From Pseudomonas citri (GTDB lineage Bacteria > Pseudomonadota > Gammaproteobacteria > Pseudomonadales > Pseudomonadaceae), in assembly GCF_025336485.1 (NCBI RefSeq), contig NZ_JAODAB010000038.1, forward strand, positions 1-41,351: 41,351 nucleotides of DNA, in the 5' to 3' direction. The notes beneath the pieces are model-generated. The model made no database searches. It saw only the letters and a program-made list of their open reading frames with translations, and was not told the DNA's origin. Shown piece after piece: positions 24,264 through 32,260 of the stretch (the first letter of the stretch is position 1; the number at the start of each line of letters is the position of its first letter). The position numbers and the translations under genes were made by a program.

Positions 24264-25769
24264 TTAGGCTTCGGGAAATTGGTTGTCCGACTTCTCAAAT
24301 ACTTTCCTTAGAACATCTGCCAGTCTCTCAACGCTCACCCGCTGCCCTCCCCCGTAAAGGTCAAATGTAATCGACTGCGAACTATGCCCAAGGATGCCTT
24401 GAGCCGTAGTCAATTGAACTTCATGCTCCTTCAGCAACGATGCCAACGAATGGCGCAAAGAGTGGAACGTCAGGGACCCACCCGCCTTGGTCTGGAGGAC
24501 CTTTCGGATCACTGCCGCAAGGGCCTGACCGACATATTCAGACCTGACATTGAATATACGGCCATCCTTAGGTGCCCCATTGATAAATCCCAGGAAGGCC
24601 CCCAAGTCGAACCCGTATGCGCCATCGATAAGGGGCACGACACGTACGGAATGCTTGTTCTTCAGTGATTTACCGTCATCGGTGTTGAGATCAATAACCC
24701 AGGTGGAACCAATCTCACGGACATCAGCATTGCGGAGCTGGCTGATTTCATTGAGGCGCGCTCCAGTTATCACGGCCAGACTCAAGGCCCAACGCTCCCA
24801 GGAGGACACGGGGAGACCATTGACATACGCCATGAGCTGACGCACCTGCTCCTGGGTAAATGCCTCTCGGCTACTCTCAGAACCCCTTGCGATCTTCAGT
24901 TTCTTGTCGAAGGTTTTCTCCAGATAGCCGTTATTCACTCCCCAGGCCAGAACCGTGGAAAGACGGGTTAGGAGTTTATTGACGGTCGAAACCTTACGAC
25001 CTTCACCCAGCTTGCCCCGCATGCCTATTAGGTCTGCCCTGGTGTGCCTTCTCAAGTCCAATGGGCCCAATGCATCGACCAACTGGCGGCAAGAAGTCTT
25101 GATGTCTTTCAAGGTGCTATCCCGGAGACTGCTTTCTTGTTCCGCCATGTAGAGGCCCGCAAGGGCTTCAAACGTCAATGCAGGCTCGCCCTTCGAGCGA
25201 CGGCTATTAGTGCGATCTTTGGAGGCACCTACAGATAGGGACAGGGAATCAAGACCCTCCCTATGAGAGGTAAGCGGCCTATTCATTTCATCTATGAGCC
25301 CCACAAGGCCCCTGGGGTCCCCCAATACACGATCCTGAGCTGCGCGCATTATCTGACGGCTCAAGGTGACCGCCTGGGCCTGCGCATGGGTTAACGCTGA
25401 AGTGACCGCAATACGGTAGAGGTCCTCTTGGACATCCGAGTAGACCAGCCCCATTGAATCCATGCGCTCCCACTCCGTAGGGGTCGCCAGGATGTCCTCC
25501 GCGATGTCCTTGAGGTGATCTCGCAGCTCCTCCCAAGTGGCCTCAGGCCTGTCGAGGTGAAACCGTCTCAGGGTGGTCTGTATCTGCTTACTTAGAGCCA
25601 TTGCCTTGGGTCTGTCCGATGTCCGTAGTGAAAGCGTGTAGCTTAAAGCGTTCGAGCCTTTCGGTCTGACTCGAAGGTAATAGATTCCTGCTCGACGATA
25701 ATGCCAAGGCTTGGAGAGCTGAATTTTGAACGGGGTTCTTGCAGGTGCGGCGGCTGATGGTTGAAGCAT
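24264..25769 (-). CDS. int: Tyrosine recombinase (phage-type integrase)
   Basis: The 501-aa product is a tyrosine site-specific recombinase. The catalytic set is Arg338 (TGARLNEISQL), His436 and Arg439 (FHSLRHS), His462 (GILGHSS) and Tyr472 (FDLYGGG). A core-binding SAM-like domain covers about 195-285 and an arm-type N-terminal region precedes it. The frame stays open to 26090, but that part is antisense to nadB and ygfX. ATG at 25769 with AAGGG nine to ten bases upstream is preferred. The gene lies 50 bases inside the right attachment repeat and points into the element. It presumably inserts the element into nadB. Confidence 0.95.
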   Translation of the reverse strand: MLQPSAAAPARTPFKIQLSKPWHYRRAGIYYLRVRPKGSNALSYTLSLRTSDRPKAMALSKQIQTTLRRFHLDRPEATWEELRDHLKDIAEDILATPTEWERMDSMGLVYSDVQEDLYRIAVTSALTHAQAQAVTLSRQIMRAAQDRVLGDPRGLVGLIDEMNRPLTSHREGLDSLSLSVGASKDRTNSRRSKGEPALTFEALAGLYMAEQESSLRDSTLKDIKTSCRQLVDALGPLDLRRHTRADLIGMRGKLGEGRKVSTVNKLLTRLSTVLAWGVNNGYLEKTFDKKLKIARGSESSREAFTQEQVRQLMAYVNGLPVSSWERWALSLAVITGARLNEISQLRNADVREIGSTWVIDLNTDDGKSLKNKHSVRVVPLIDGAYGFDLGAFLGFINGAPKDGRIFNVRSEYVGQALAAVIRKVLQTKAGGSLTFHSLRHSLASLLKEHEVQLTTAQGILGHSSQSITFDLYGGGQRVSVERLADVLRKVFEKSDNQFPEA

Positions 25770-25800
25770 GGGCTGTAACCCTTCTGTTACTTGGGTTTGA

Positions 25801-25813
25801 GCCTCACAAGTGC
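25801..25813 (-). repeat. Possible integrase arm site, right
   Basis: GCCTCACAAG (25801-25810) is the reverse complement of CTTGTGAGGC at 16201-16210. With the following TGC it also matches GCACTTGTGA at 16235-16244 on the other strand. It lies between attR and the int start. Confidence 0.45.
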
Positions 25814-25819
25814 AGCGTC

Positions 25820-25879
25820 CTACAGCAACTACAAGGTCAGCCGAGACCTGATCGAGCTGCGCAACCTGGCGCAGGTGGC
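25820..25879 (+). repeat. attR core, 60-bp direct repeat
   Basis: The block is identical to 16030-16089. To its left the sequence is element-specific; to its right it continues as the native nadB tail. Confidence 0.92.
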
Positions 25880-26006
25880 CGAACTGATGATCCGCTCGGC
25901 CATGGAGCGCAAGGAAAGCCGGGGCCTGCATTACACCCTCGACTACCCGGGCCTGCTGCCCGAGGCCCTTGACACTATTCTGGTGCCGCCCACCTACGCC
26001 GGCTGA
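25820..26006 (+). pseudogene. nadB: Displaced native 3' end of nadB
   Basis: This fragment encodes the original last 61 or so residues of NadB (SYSNYKVSRDLIELRNLAQV to LVPPTYAG). It has no start codon or promoter. It was cut off from the gene by insertion of the element, and excision through the 60-bp repeats would restore a 538-aa NadB. Its last 32 bases overlap the 3' end of the convergent ygfX gene. Confidence 0.92.
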
Positions 26007-26427
26007 ATCTGAGCCGCACCCGCAGGCGCCGATGAACATCCGGCGCCAGCGCGTCGCGGGGCACGCACAGCGAGCGGACCCGTCGCTCACCGGACAGGCG
26101 AAAGCGCAACACGATGATCAAGGGCAGCGCCAGGCTGTCAGGACGCAGTTGCACCGTTTGCCAGCCCCCGCCGTTGTTCAACAACTGCCAGCCCTTGGCA
26201 TCGCGACGTAACCCGCAGAACGCCTGGCGATGGGTCAGCAATATCTGGCGCGGTATCGTCCAGGCACCATGGACCAAGCAAAGGGCAACGCCCAGCACTG
26301 CGAGCCAGGAAGGAACGGCCAATGCCAACAACACCACCAGGGCGAGCCCCTGGGCCAGAAGATAGGCCGCCAGCAGTTGCCCGGAGGCTTGCCAGCGGCA
26401 TTCGAAGCGATTACTTGGGCTGGACAC
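25975..26427 (-). CDS. ygfX: YgfX (CptA)-like membrane protein
   Basis: The 150-aa product has two adjacent membrane segments (about residues 17-55, LLAAYLLAQGLALVVLLALA and LAVLGVALCLVHGAW) and a soluble basic C-terminus, the layout of YgfX. In Escherichia coli YgfX has been described as a toxin acting on cell division proteins, paired with SdhE; whether that holds here is not shown. It starts with GTG, overlapping the sdhE end by 17 bases, and so is translationally coupled. Its 3' end overlaps the native nadB tail on the opposite strand. Confidence 0.85.
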   Translation of the reverse strand: MSSPSNRFECRWQASGQLLAAYLLAQGLALVVLLALAVPSWLAVLGVALCLVHGAWTIPRQILLTHRQAFCGLRRDAKGWQLLNNGGGWQTVQLRPDSLALPLIIVLRFRLSGERRVRSLCVPRDALAPDVHRRLRVRLRFSRRRWAAPE

Positions 26428-26665
26428 GGTCCAGGATCATCCGGACCATGCGCTGTAGCTCAGGGTCTTCGGATTCGCTGCGCTCCATGAACCAGCCGAA
26501 CATGTCCTGGTCTTCGCACTCAAGCAGGCGCACGTAGCACGCACGGTCCACTTCATTCAGATGGGGGTAGACCTCTTTCACGAATGGCACCAGCAACACG
26601 TCCAGCTCAAGCATGCCGCGGCGGCTGTGCCAGTAGAGGCGATTCAGTTCAACATCTTCGACCAT
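26411..26665 (-). CDS. sdhE: Succinate dehydrogenase flavinylation factor SdhE
   Basis: SdhE (YgfY/CptB) helps attach FAD covalently to succinate dehydrogenase and fumarate reductase. The 84-aa product has the family motif RRGMLELD (residues 15-22, the RGxxE signature), followed by FVKEVYPHLNEVDRACYVRL and DMFGWFM. ATG at 26665 follows GAGGAG; the upstream open frame is not used. It is the first gene of sdhE-ygfX and diverges from ygfZ, with 149 bases between for both promoters. Confidence 0.95.
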   Translation of the reverse strand: MVEDVELNRLYWHSRRGMLELDVLLVPFVKEVYPHLNEVDRACYVRLLECEDQDMFGWFMERSESEDPELQRMVRMILDRVQPK

Positions 26666-26814
26666 GGAGCGCTCCTCAAATAGAGCGCAAGTATACAGCC
26701 CCAGCCGCGGCGCAACAGACCGCTTTGTTCGGTCACCGCCGATCCTTTGTGAACTACCCATTTCAAGGGCGCGCCCTTATGATGTCCACCAGACTTTTTA
26801 TCCTGCGATGACCC

Positions 26815-27756
26815 ATGGCTGATTCCGCTTTTTTCTGCACCCTGTCCCACGAAGGCGTTCTTGCAGTCCGCGGCGTGGATGCCGGCAAATTCCTGCAAGG
26901 TCAATTGACCTGCAACCTCAACTACCTGAGCGACACCCAGGCCAGCCTCGGCGCCCGCTGTACCCAGAAGGGGCGGATGCAATCGAGTTTCCGCATCCTG
27001 CTCGAAGGTGACGGCGTATTGTTGGCCATGGCCAGCCCATTGCTCGAACCGCAGTTGGCGGACCTGAAGAAATACTCCGTGTTCTCCAAATCCAAGCTCA
27101 CCGATGAAAGCGCCGCCTGGGTTCGTTTCGGCCTGGAAAATGCCGACAAGGTGCTGATCGGCCTGGGTCTTGACCTGCCGGCAGATGCCGACAGCGTGGT
27201 TCGCCATCAAGCCTTGATCGCCATTCGCGTTTCCCCTGGCCGCGCCGAATTGTGGGCGCCCGCCGACCAGGCCGATGCATTGAAAAACCAGCTGCGCGCC
27301 GAACTCGCCGAGGTGGACCTGAACCCGTGGCTGCTCGGCCAGGTCCGTGCCGGGATCGGCCAGGTCATGCCGGCCACACGCGAACTGTTCATCCCGCAGA
27401 TGCTCAACCTGCAAGCCGTCGGCGGCGTGAGCTTCAAGAAAGGCTGCTACACCGGCCAGGAAATCGTCGCCCGCATGCAGTACCTGGGCAAGCTCAAGCG
27501 GCGCCTTTATCGCCTGCAACTGGACGCCAACGAGCTGCCGGAACCCGGCACCGCCCTGTTTTCCCCCACCCATGCCAGTTCCATCGGCGAAGTGGTGATT
27601 GCAGCCCGTGCCGAGTCACACATCGAGCTGCTGGCGGTGTTGCAAGCCGAAGCGGTGGAAGATGGCGACCTGCACCTCGGCACCCTGGAAGGCCCGGCCT
27701 TGCAACTGTTGGAACTGCCTTACGAACTGGACCGCGACCGCGAAATCCAGCGCTGA
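26815..27756 (+). CDS. ygfZ: Folate-binding iron-sulfur protein YgfZ
   Basis: YgfZ is a tetrahydrofolate-binding protein of the aminomethyltransferase (GcvT) fold that supports iron-sulfur cluster assembly or repair, including for tRNA-modifying MiaB. The 313-aa product has the essential signature KGCYTGQEIVAR with Cys211, and an N-terminal GVDAGKFLQGQLTCNL segment. Its ribosome binding site is weak. It is divergent from sdhE, a neighbour pair often seen in gammaproteobacteria, and it is followed by an HDOD gene. Confidence 0.94.
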   Translation: MADSAFFCTLSHEGVLAVRGVDAGKFLQGQLTCNLNYLSDTQASLGARCTQKGRMQSSFRILLEGDGVLLAMASPLLEPQLADLKKYSVFSKSKLTDESAAWVRFGLENADKVLIGLGLDLPADADSVVRHQALIAIRVSPGRAELWAPADQADALKNQLRAELAEVDLNPWLLGQVRAGIGQVMPATRELFIPQMLNLQAVGGVSFKKGCYTGQEIVARMQYLGKLKRRLYRLQLDANELPEPGTALFSPTHASSIGEVVIAARAESHIELLAVLQAEAVEDGDLHLGTLEGPALQLLELPYELDRDREIQR

Positions 27757-27791
27757 TCGCAGCATTTATCGCAACACCCTAGAGAATGTAA

Positions 27792-28613
27792 ATGAGCGAT
27801 TTGGCGGAAAAGGTCCAACGGGATTTGGTGGAGGCCATCGATAACGATGACCTGGTCCTACCAACGTTACCGGAAGTGGCCCTACAGATTCGCCGGGCCG
27901 CCGAAGACCCGGAAATCAGTGTCAGCAACCTGAGCAAAGTCATCGGCCGGGACACGGCGCTGTCGGCTCGCCTGATAAAAGTGGTCAACAGCCCCCTGCT
28001 CCGCGCCACCCAGGAAGTCACTGACCTGCACACGGCGATCACCCGACTGGGGGTCAACTACAGCAGCAACCTGGCCATCGGCCTGGTGATGGAGCAGATT
28101 TTCCACGCCCGTTCCGAGGTCGTGGAACAGAAGATGCGCGAGGTTTGGCGCAAAAGCCTGCAGATCGCCGGCGTCAGCTACGCGTTGTGCCGTGGCTACA
28201 CGCAACTCAAGCCCGACCAGGCCGCACTGGGCGGGCTGGTGCATCAGATCGGCGTGCTGCCGATCCTGACGTACGCGCAAGACAACAATGAATTGCTGTC
28301 GGATCCGGTCAGCCTCAACCATGTCATCGAAACGATCCATCCCGTACTCGGAGACAAATTGCTCAGCGTCTGGGAGTTTCCGGAACGGCTGGTGAAGCTT
28401 CCGGGGCAGTATCAGGACCTATCCCGGAATTCGAAGCAGCTCGACTATGTCGACCTGGTGCAGGTCGCCGCGCTGCTTTGCTACAAGGACACTGACCACC
28501 CCTTCAGCCGGGTCGACCTGTTCGCCGTGCCGGCCTTCAGGAAGCTGGGCATCGACCCGGATAACAAGGATCGGTGCGCGGATATCGAAGAAGCACGGTC
28601 GATGTTCTATTAA
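27792..28613 (+). CDS. HDOD domain protein
   Basis: The 273-aa product is an HDOD-domain protein covering about residues 18-215. It shows LPTLPEVALQIRRAAEDPEI, VIGRDTALSARLIKVVNSPL and LGVNYSSNLAIGL, then a helical tail. HDOD proteins resemble HD hydrolases but lack the metal ligands. They work as signalling scaffolds in motility, stress and second-messenger control. No other domain is attached, so the partner is unknown. It begins 35 bases after ygfZ and may share its transcript. A REPIN follows 55 bases after the stop. Confidence 0.92.
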   Translation: MSDLAEKVQRDLVEAIDNDDLVLPTLPEVALQIRRAAEDPEISVSNLSKVIGRDTALSARLIKVVNSPLLRATQEVTDLHTAITRLGVNYSSNLAIGLVMEQIFHARSEVVEQKMREVWRKSLQIAGVSYALCRGYTQLKPDQAALGGLVHQIGVLPILTYAQDNNELLSDPVSLNHVIETIHPVLGDKLLSVWEFPERLVKLPGQYQDLSRNSKQLDYVDLVQVAALLCYKDTDHPFSRVDLFAVPAFRKLGIDPDNKDRCADIEEARSMFY

Positions 28614-28668
28614 GCAGCCCAGGCCGACAGCCAATGAACGTGAGCAGCCACAACATGTGGCTCAAGGA

Positions 28669-28761
28669 CTTGTGGGAGCAAAGCTTGCTCGCGAAACAGG
28701 CGCCTCGGTCTCGCCAAAGACCGCATCGCTGCCATCGCGGGCAAGCCTTGCTCCCACAAGT
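28669..28761. repeat. REPIN (inverted REP pair)
   Basis: Two REP arms face each other: ACTTGTGGGAGCAAAGCTTG with GCTCGCGA at the left (28669-28694), and TCGCGGGCAAGCCTTGCTCC with CACAAGT at the right (to 28761), around a spacer of about 40 bases. The same arms return at 37305-37400. The element fills the gap between the HDOD gene and the end of tctE; the tctE stop codon touches its last base. Confidence 0.85.
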
Positions 28762-30155
28762 CAGTCTGAGTTGGGGGTAAAGCTCACCCGCACCTTCAAC
28801 CCACGTTCTTGCCCGTCGTGCAGGCTGATCTGGGCCAGGTGCGCACGGCAGATTTCCCCGACGATCGCCAACCCCAGCCCCGAACCGGCCACTTGCTGGT
28901 TGCGTCGATAAAAGCGCTCGAACACCCGCTCCCGTTCATGCGACGGAATACCGGGCCCATCATCCTCGACTTCCAGCACCGCCGGCGCGCAGACCCGCAG
29001 GATCACGTTGCCTCCCGAGGGCGTGTGGGCCAAGGCGTTGTCCACCAGATTGCTCAGCAGTTCGTTCAACAAGGTCGGCTCACCCCGCAGCCAGACCGGT
29101 TCGTCGGCCTCCAGGGCCAGCGCCACGCCGCGCGCGTGGGCCAGCGGGGCCATGGCCATGCCCAATTCCCGGGCCAACTGGCTCAGATCGAGCAGTTGCG
29201 CACCGCCCTCGGCGATGGCCCGGGCACCGTTTTCCACGCGCGCCATGGACAACAGCTGGTTGGCCAGGTGGGTCAGCCGGTCCGTACCTTGGGCCGCGGT
29301 TTCCAGGGTTTCCCGCCAAACCGCCGGTTCACTGGCGCGCAAGCCCAACTCAAGACGGGCCTTGAGCGCGGCCAGGGGCGTGCGCAACTCATGGGCCGCA
29401 TCGGCAATGAATTGCGCCTGGCGCTCGAACTGCACGCGCAGGCGTTCGGTGAAATGGTTGAGCGCACGCACCAGTGGCCAGAGTTCACGCTGCACCTCCA
29501 CCAGCGGCAACGCACGCAAATCATCCGATTGACGCTCCTCCACCGCGGTGCGCAACCGTTCCAGCGGCCGCAGTGCGGCACTGACGGCGAACCACACCAG
29601 CAGCAACGCTCCAACTGCCAGCATACCCAGGCGCAACAACGTATCGGCCATCAGGCTACGGGCCATGCGAACCCGCGCCTCCTCGGTTTCCGCCACGCGA
29701 ATTTCCGCCATGCCATTCATGTTTGGCTCGCTCACCGCCTTGAGCAGGCTCACCACCCGTACGTCTTGCCCCTGGTATTGGGCATTGTAGAAGCGCGCCA
29801 GGGCCGGGTAATCGTCCGTGCGTGGTGTGCCCGGCGGCGGACCGGGAAGGTTTTCGTAGCCGGAGATCAACTGCTTGTTGATGTCATTGACCTGGTAATA
29901 GATGCGCCCGGCGCTGTCGTAGGCGAAGGTGTCCAGGGCCACATACGGCACATCCGCGCTGAGGCTGCCGTCGCGCTGCGAAAGACCGGCGGCGATGGTC
30001 CTGGCCGAAGCCAGCAGGGTTCGGTCGTACGCGGTGTCCGCGGCCTCACGACCATTCCAGTAAGCGCTCAGGCCGCTGGCGATCATCAGCACCACCAGCA
30101 ACAGCGCCAGGTTGCCCAGCAGCCGCCAGCGCAAGCTGTCGGGCTTATGCATCAC
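28761..30155 (-). CDS. tctE: Sensor histidine kinase TctE
   Basis: The 464-aa kinase has an N-terminal membrane segment (about 13-31), a periplasmic sensor (about 32-172), a second membrane segment (about 173-195), and a HAMP-like linker. The phosphoacceptor His255 lies in DAAHELRTPLAALKAR, and the ATPase domain has NLVDNALAH, VEDDGPGIP and GSGLGLAIVGEI. The sensor region fits the TctE type, which detects tricarboxylates such as citrate. Its start overlaps the end of tctD by 11 bases. The tctCBA transporter lies divergently upstream of tctD, as expected for its target. Confidence 0.92.
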   Translation of the reverse strand: MMHKPDSLRWRLLGNLALLLVVLMIASGLSAYWNGREAADTAYDRTLLASARTIAAGLSQRDGSLSADVPYVALDTFAYDSAGRIYYQVNDINKQLISGYENLPGPPPGTPRTDDYPALARFYNAQYQGQDVRVVSLLKAVSEPNMNGMAEIRVAETEEARVRMARSLMADTLLRLGMLAVGALLLVWFAVSAALRPLERLRTAVEERQSDDLRALPLVEVQRELWPLVRALNHFTERLRVQFERQAQFIADAAHELRTPLAALKARLELGLRASEPAVWRETLETAAQGTDRLTHLANQLLSMARVENGARAIAEGGAQLLDLSQLARELGMAMAPLAHARGVALALEADEPVWLRGEPTLLNELLSNLVDNALAHTPSGGNVILRVCAPAVLEVEDDGPGIPSHERERVFERFYRRNQQVAGSGLGLAIVGEICRAHLAQISLHDGQERGLKVRVSFTPNSD

Positions 30156-30816
30156 GATTTTCCAGCAGATACCCCAGGCCGCGGAACGTCACGATGGCCA
30201 CGGCATGACCGTCGAGCTTCTTGCGCAGGCGATGGACGTAGATTTCGATGGCATCGGGGCTGGCTTCTTCATCCAGGCCGAACACATGGGCCGCCAGTTG
30301 CTCCTTGCTCATCACCCGCCCGGGCCGGGCGATCAGCGCCTCCAGCACGGCTTGCTCGCGGGACGTCAGGGTGAGCAGTTCATCGTCGAGGGTAAAGCGG
30401 CGGGTATCCAGGTCATACACCAACCCACCGCAACGCTGCTGACGCTCACCGCCCAGTACGCTACGGCGCAGCAACGCCTTGACCCGGGCTTCGAGCTCCG
30501 TCAGTTCGAACGGCTTGGCCAGGTAATCGTCGGCCCCCAGGTTCAGCCCGTGGACCCGGTCCTTGACGTCGCTGCGAGCGGTCAGCATCAGCACCGGCAG
30601 GGTCTTGCCGCGAGCCCGCAACCGGGCCAGTACCTCGAAGCCATCCATGCGCGGCAGCCCGACATCGAGAATCGCCACGGCATACTCTTCGCTGCCCAGG
30701 GCCAGGTCGGCGGCCACCCCATCGTGCAGCACATCCACGGTCAACCCCGCGCTCTTGAGCGCCTGGGCGACACTATCAGCGAGCTGCAGATGGTCTTCGA
30801 CGAGCAGGACACGCAT
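30145..30816 (-). CDS. tctD: Response regulator TctD (OmpR family)
   Basis: The 223-aa product has a receiver domain with phospho-acceptor Asp51 (AILDVGLPRMDG), acidic pair Glu7-Asp8, and Lys in the LAKPFELTEL segment. A winged-helix OmpR-type DNA-binding domain follows (VYDLDTRRFTLDDELLTLTS, EIYVHRLRKKL, TFRGLGYLL). TctD proteins control tripartite tricarboxylate transport genes. It is divergent from tctC, and an 11-base-spaced direct repeat about 90 bases upstream of its start is a candidate binding site. Confidence 0.93.
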   Translation of the reverse strand: MRVLLVEDHLQLADSVAQALKSAGLTVDVLHDGVAADLALGSEEYAVAILDVGLPRMDGFEVLARLRARGKTLPVLMLTARSDVKDRVHGLNLGADDYLAKPFELTELEARVKALLRRSVLGGERQQRCGGLVYDLDTRRFTLDDELLTLTSREQAVLEALIARPGRVMSKEQLAAHVFGLDEEASPDAIEIYVHRLRKKLDGHAVAIVTFRGLGYLLENRDA

Positions 30817-30906
30817 GGGTTTTTCCTCGATTCAGGGATGGCCGGCACCATTCTTTGGCGCGGAGTTTACAGCCGCATCCGCCAGTGTGAAGCCCAAAAA
30901 CGCACT

Positions 30907-30937
30907 GAAAGCTATTGAAAGGTTAGCGAAAGGTTAG
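30907..30937. promoter_or_regulatory. Candidate TctD operator, tandem repeats
   Basis: GAAAGGTTAG occurs at 30917-30926 and again at 30928-30937, an 11-base period typical of OmpR-family sites. A partial copy, GAAAGCTATT, precedes it at 30907-30916. It lies in the 394-base region between divergent tctD and tctC, which holds no supported gene. Confidence 0.55.
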
Positions 30938-31210
30938 GCCATTAGAGTCCTCTCACGGACAGTTTCGACTGCCTGTCACGCACGAAAAACACCCTGATGT
31001 GTTTTCGACTTATAAGAAAAACAACGCGGAGTCCCATCATGCTGTCCATGCAGCCCCAGGCCCAGCGCCTGCTTGTCCTCACCGCTTCTGCAAAGACCCT
31101 TGCGCCGTCAAGCCTGGCAACGATTTTCGCCAGCCGTCGGCAATGAGCACGCGTACCTGTCAACGACCCGTTTTCACCACACACAACAACAATTTCTTGT
31201 GGAGACAGTA

Positions 31211-32203
31211 ATGAACTTATCACTGCGTAAAGTAGCCCTGGCCGCCGGTTGCCTGATGTTCGCCGGGCAATTGCTCGCCGCCGACCCATCCAAAGAGCCG
31301 AAGCGCCCCGAATGCATCGCCCCAGCGTCCCCCGGCGGCGGCTTCGACCTGACCTGCAAACTGGCCCAGAGCGCCCTGGTCAACCAGAAGCTGCTAACCA
31401 AGCCGATGCGCGTCACCTACATGCCGGGCGGCGTCGGCGCGGTGGCCTACAACGCCGTGGTTGCCCAGCGCCCCGCCGATGCTGGCACGCTGGTGGCCTG
31501 GTCCAGTGGTTCGCTGTTGAACCTGGCCCAGGGCAAGTTCGGCCGTTTCGATGAAAGCGCAGTGCGCTGGCTCGCCGCCGTTGGCACCAGCTATGGCGCC
31601 ATCGCCGTGAAGAGCGATTCGCCCTACAAAACCCTCGAGGACCTGGTCCAGGCCCTGAAGAAAGATCCAGGCTCGGTGGTGATCGGCTCCGGCGGCACCG
31701 TCGGCAGCCAGGACTGGATGCAGACCGCCCTCATCGCCAAGGCTGCCGGCATCAACCCCCGCGATTTGCGCTACGTCGCCCTCGAAGGCGGCGGCGAAAT
31801 CGCCACCGCGCTGCTCGGTGGGCACATCCAGGTTGGCAGTACGGACATTTCCGACTCCATGCCGCACATCCAGAGCGGTGACATGCGCCTGCTGGCCGTG
31901 TTCGCCGAGAAGCGCATCGACGAGCCGGAAATGAAAGACATCCCGACCGCCAAGGAACAAGGCTACGACATTGTCTGGCCGGTGGTCCGCGGCTTCTACC
32001 TCGGGCCAAAGGTCAGCGACGAAGACTACGCCTGGTGGAAAGACGCTTTCGACAAGCTGCTGGCTTCCGAAGAGTTCGCCAAGCTGCGTGACCAGCGCGA
32101 GCTGTTCCCGTTTGCCATGACCGGCCCGGAACTGGACACCTACGTGAAGAAGCAAGTGGCTGATTACAAGGTGCTGGCCAAAGAGTTCGGCCTGATTCAG
32201 TAA
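31211..32203 (+). CDS. tctC: Tricarboxylate-binding periplasmic protein TctC
   Basis: The 330-aa product is the extracytoplasmic solute receptor of a tripartite tricarboxylate transporter. It has a signal peptide (MNLSLRKVALAAGCLMFAG, cleavage near LLA-ADP) and the Bug/TctC fold with APASPGGGFDLTCKLAQ near the N-terminus, MPGGVGAVAYNAV, and SGGTVGSQDWM. The frame is open for 46 codons upstream, but ATG at 31211 with GGAG six bases before it gives the signal peptide. It is the first gene of tctC-tctB-tctA and diverges from the tctDE regulators. Ligand is probably citrate or a related acid. Confidence 0.94.
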   Translation: MNLSLRKVALAAGCLMFAGQLLAADPSKEPKRPECIAPASPGGGFDLTCKLAQSALVNQKLLTKPMRVTYMPGGVGAVAYNAVVAQRPADAGTLVAWSSGSLLNLAQGKFGRFDESAVRWLAAVGTSYGAIAVKSDSPYKTLEDLVQALKKDPGSVVIGSGGTVGSQDWMQTALIAKAAGINPRDLRYVALEGGGEIATALLGGHIQVGSTDISDSMPHIQSGDMRLLAVFAEKRIDEPEMKDIPTAKEQGYDIVWPVVRGFYLGPKVSDEDYAWWKDAFDKLLASEEFAKLRDQRELFPFAMTGPELDTYVKKQVADYKVLAKEFGLIQ

Positions 32204-32219
32204 CCGTCTCTGTTCTCAC

Positions 32220-32248
32220 GACGGCGCCGGCCTGGCTGCGGCGCCGTC
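32220..32248 (+). terminator. GC-rich hairpin between tctC and tctB
   Basis: GACGGCGCCG (32220-32229) and CGGCGCCGTC (32239-32248) form a 10-bp stem with a 9-nt loop and no T-run. A structure in this place may protect the tctC mRNA 3' end or weaken read-through, which would give more binding protein than membrane subunits. Confidence 0.6.
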
Positions 32249-32260
32249 CAGGAGTTAGTC

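Larger units (their letters stand above)
16030..25879. mobile_element. 9.8-kb integrative element in nadB with T7-like phage features
   Basis: The element spans two copies of a 60-bp nadB repeat and carries a tyrosine recombinase beside its right end. Other genes are a 96-aa protein, tandem BRO-N-type genes, a full-length gp16-type internal virion protein, a KilA-N gene and a small membrane protein. Phage RNA polymerase-type promoters point leftwards. Capsid, tail, terminase, lysis, replication and polymerase genes are absent. Base composition looks less GC-rich than the flanks, and long intervals lack genes. It may be a deleted temperate T7-like prophage, or a compact satellite or interference island; the sequence alone cannot decide. 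Confidence 0.9.

Noticed and set aside
25770..26090. N-terminal extension of the integrase by 107 residues
   Set aside because: It would be antisense to the native nadB tail and ygfX and has no integrase similarity; ATG at 25769 has a ribosome binding site.
28669..28761. Inverted repeats considered as an insertion sequence
   Set aside because: No transposase gene; size and arms fit a REPIN.
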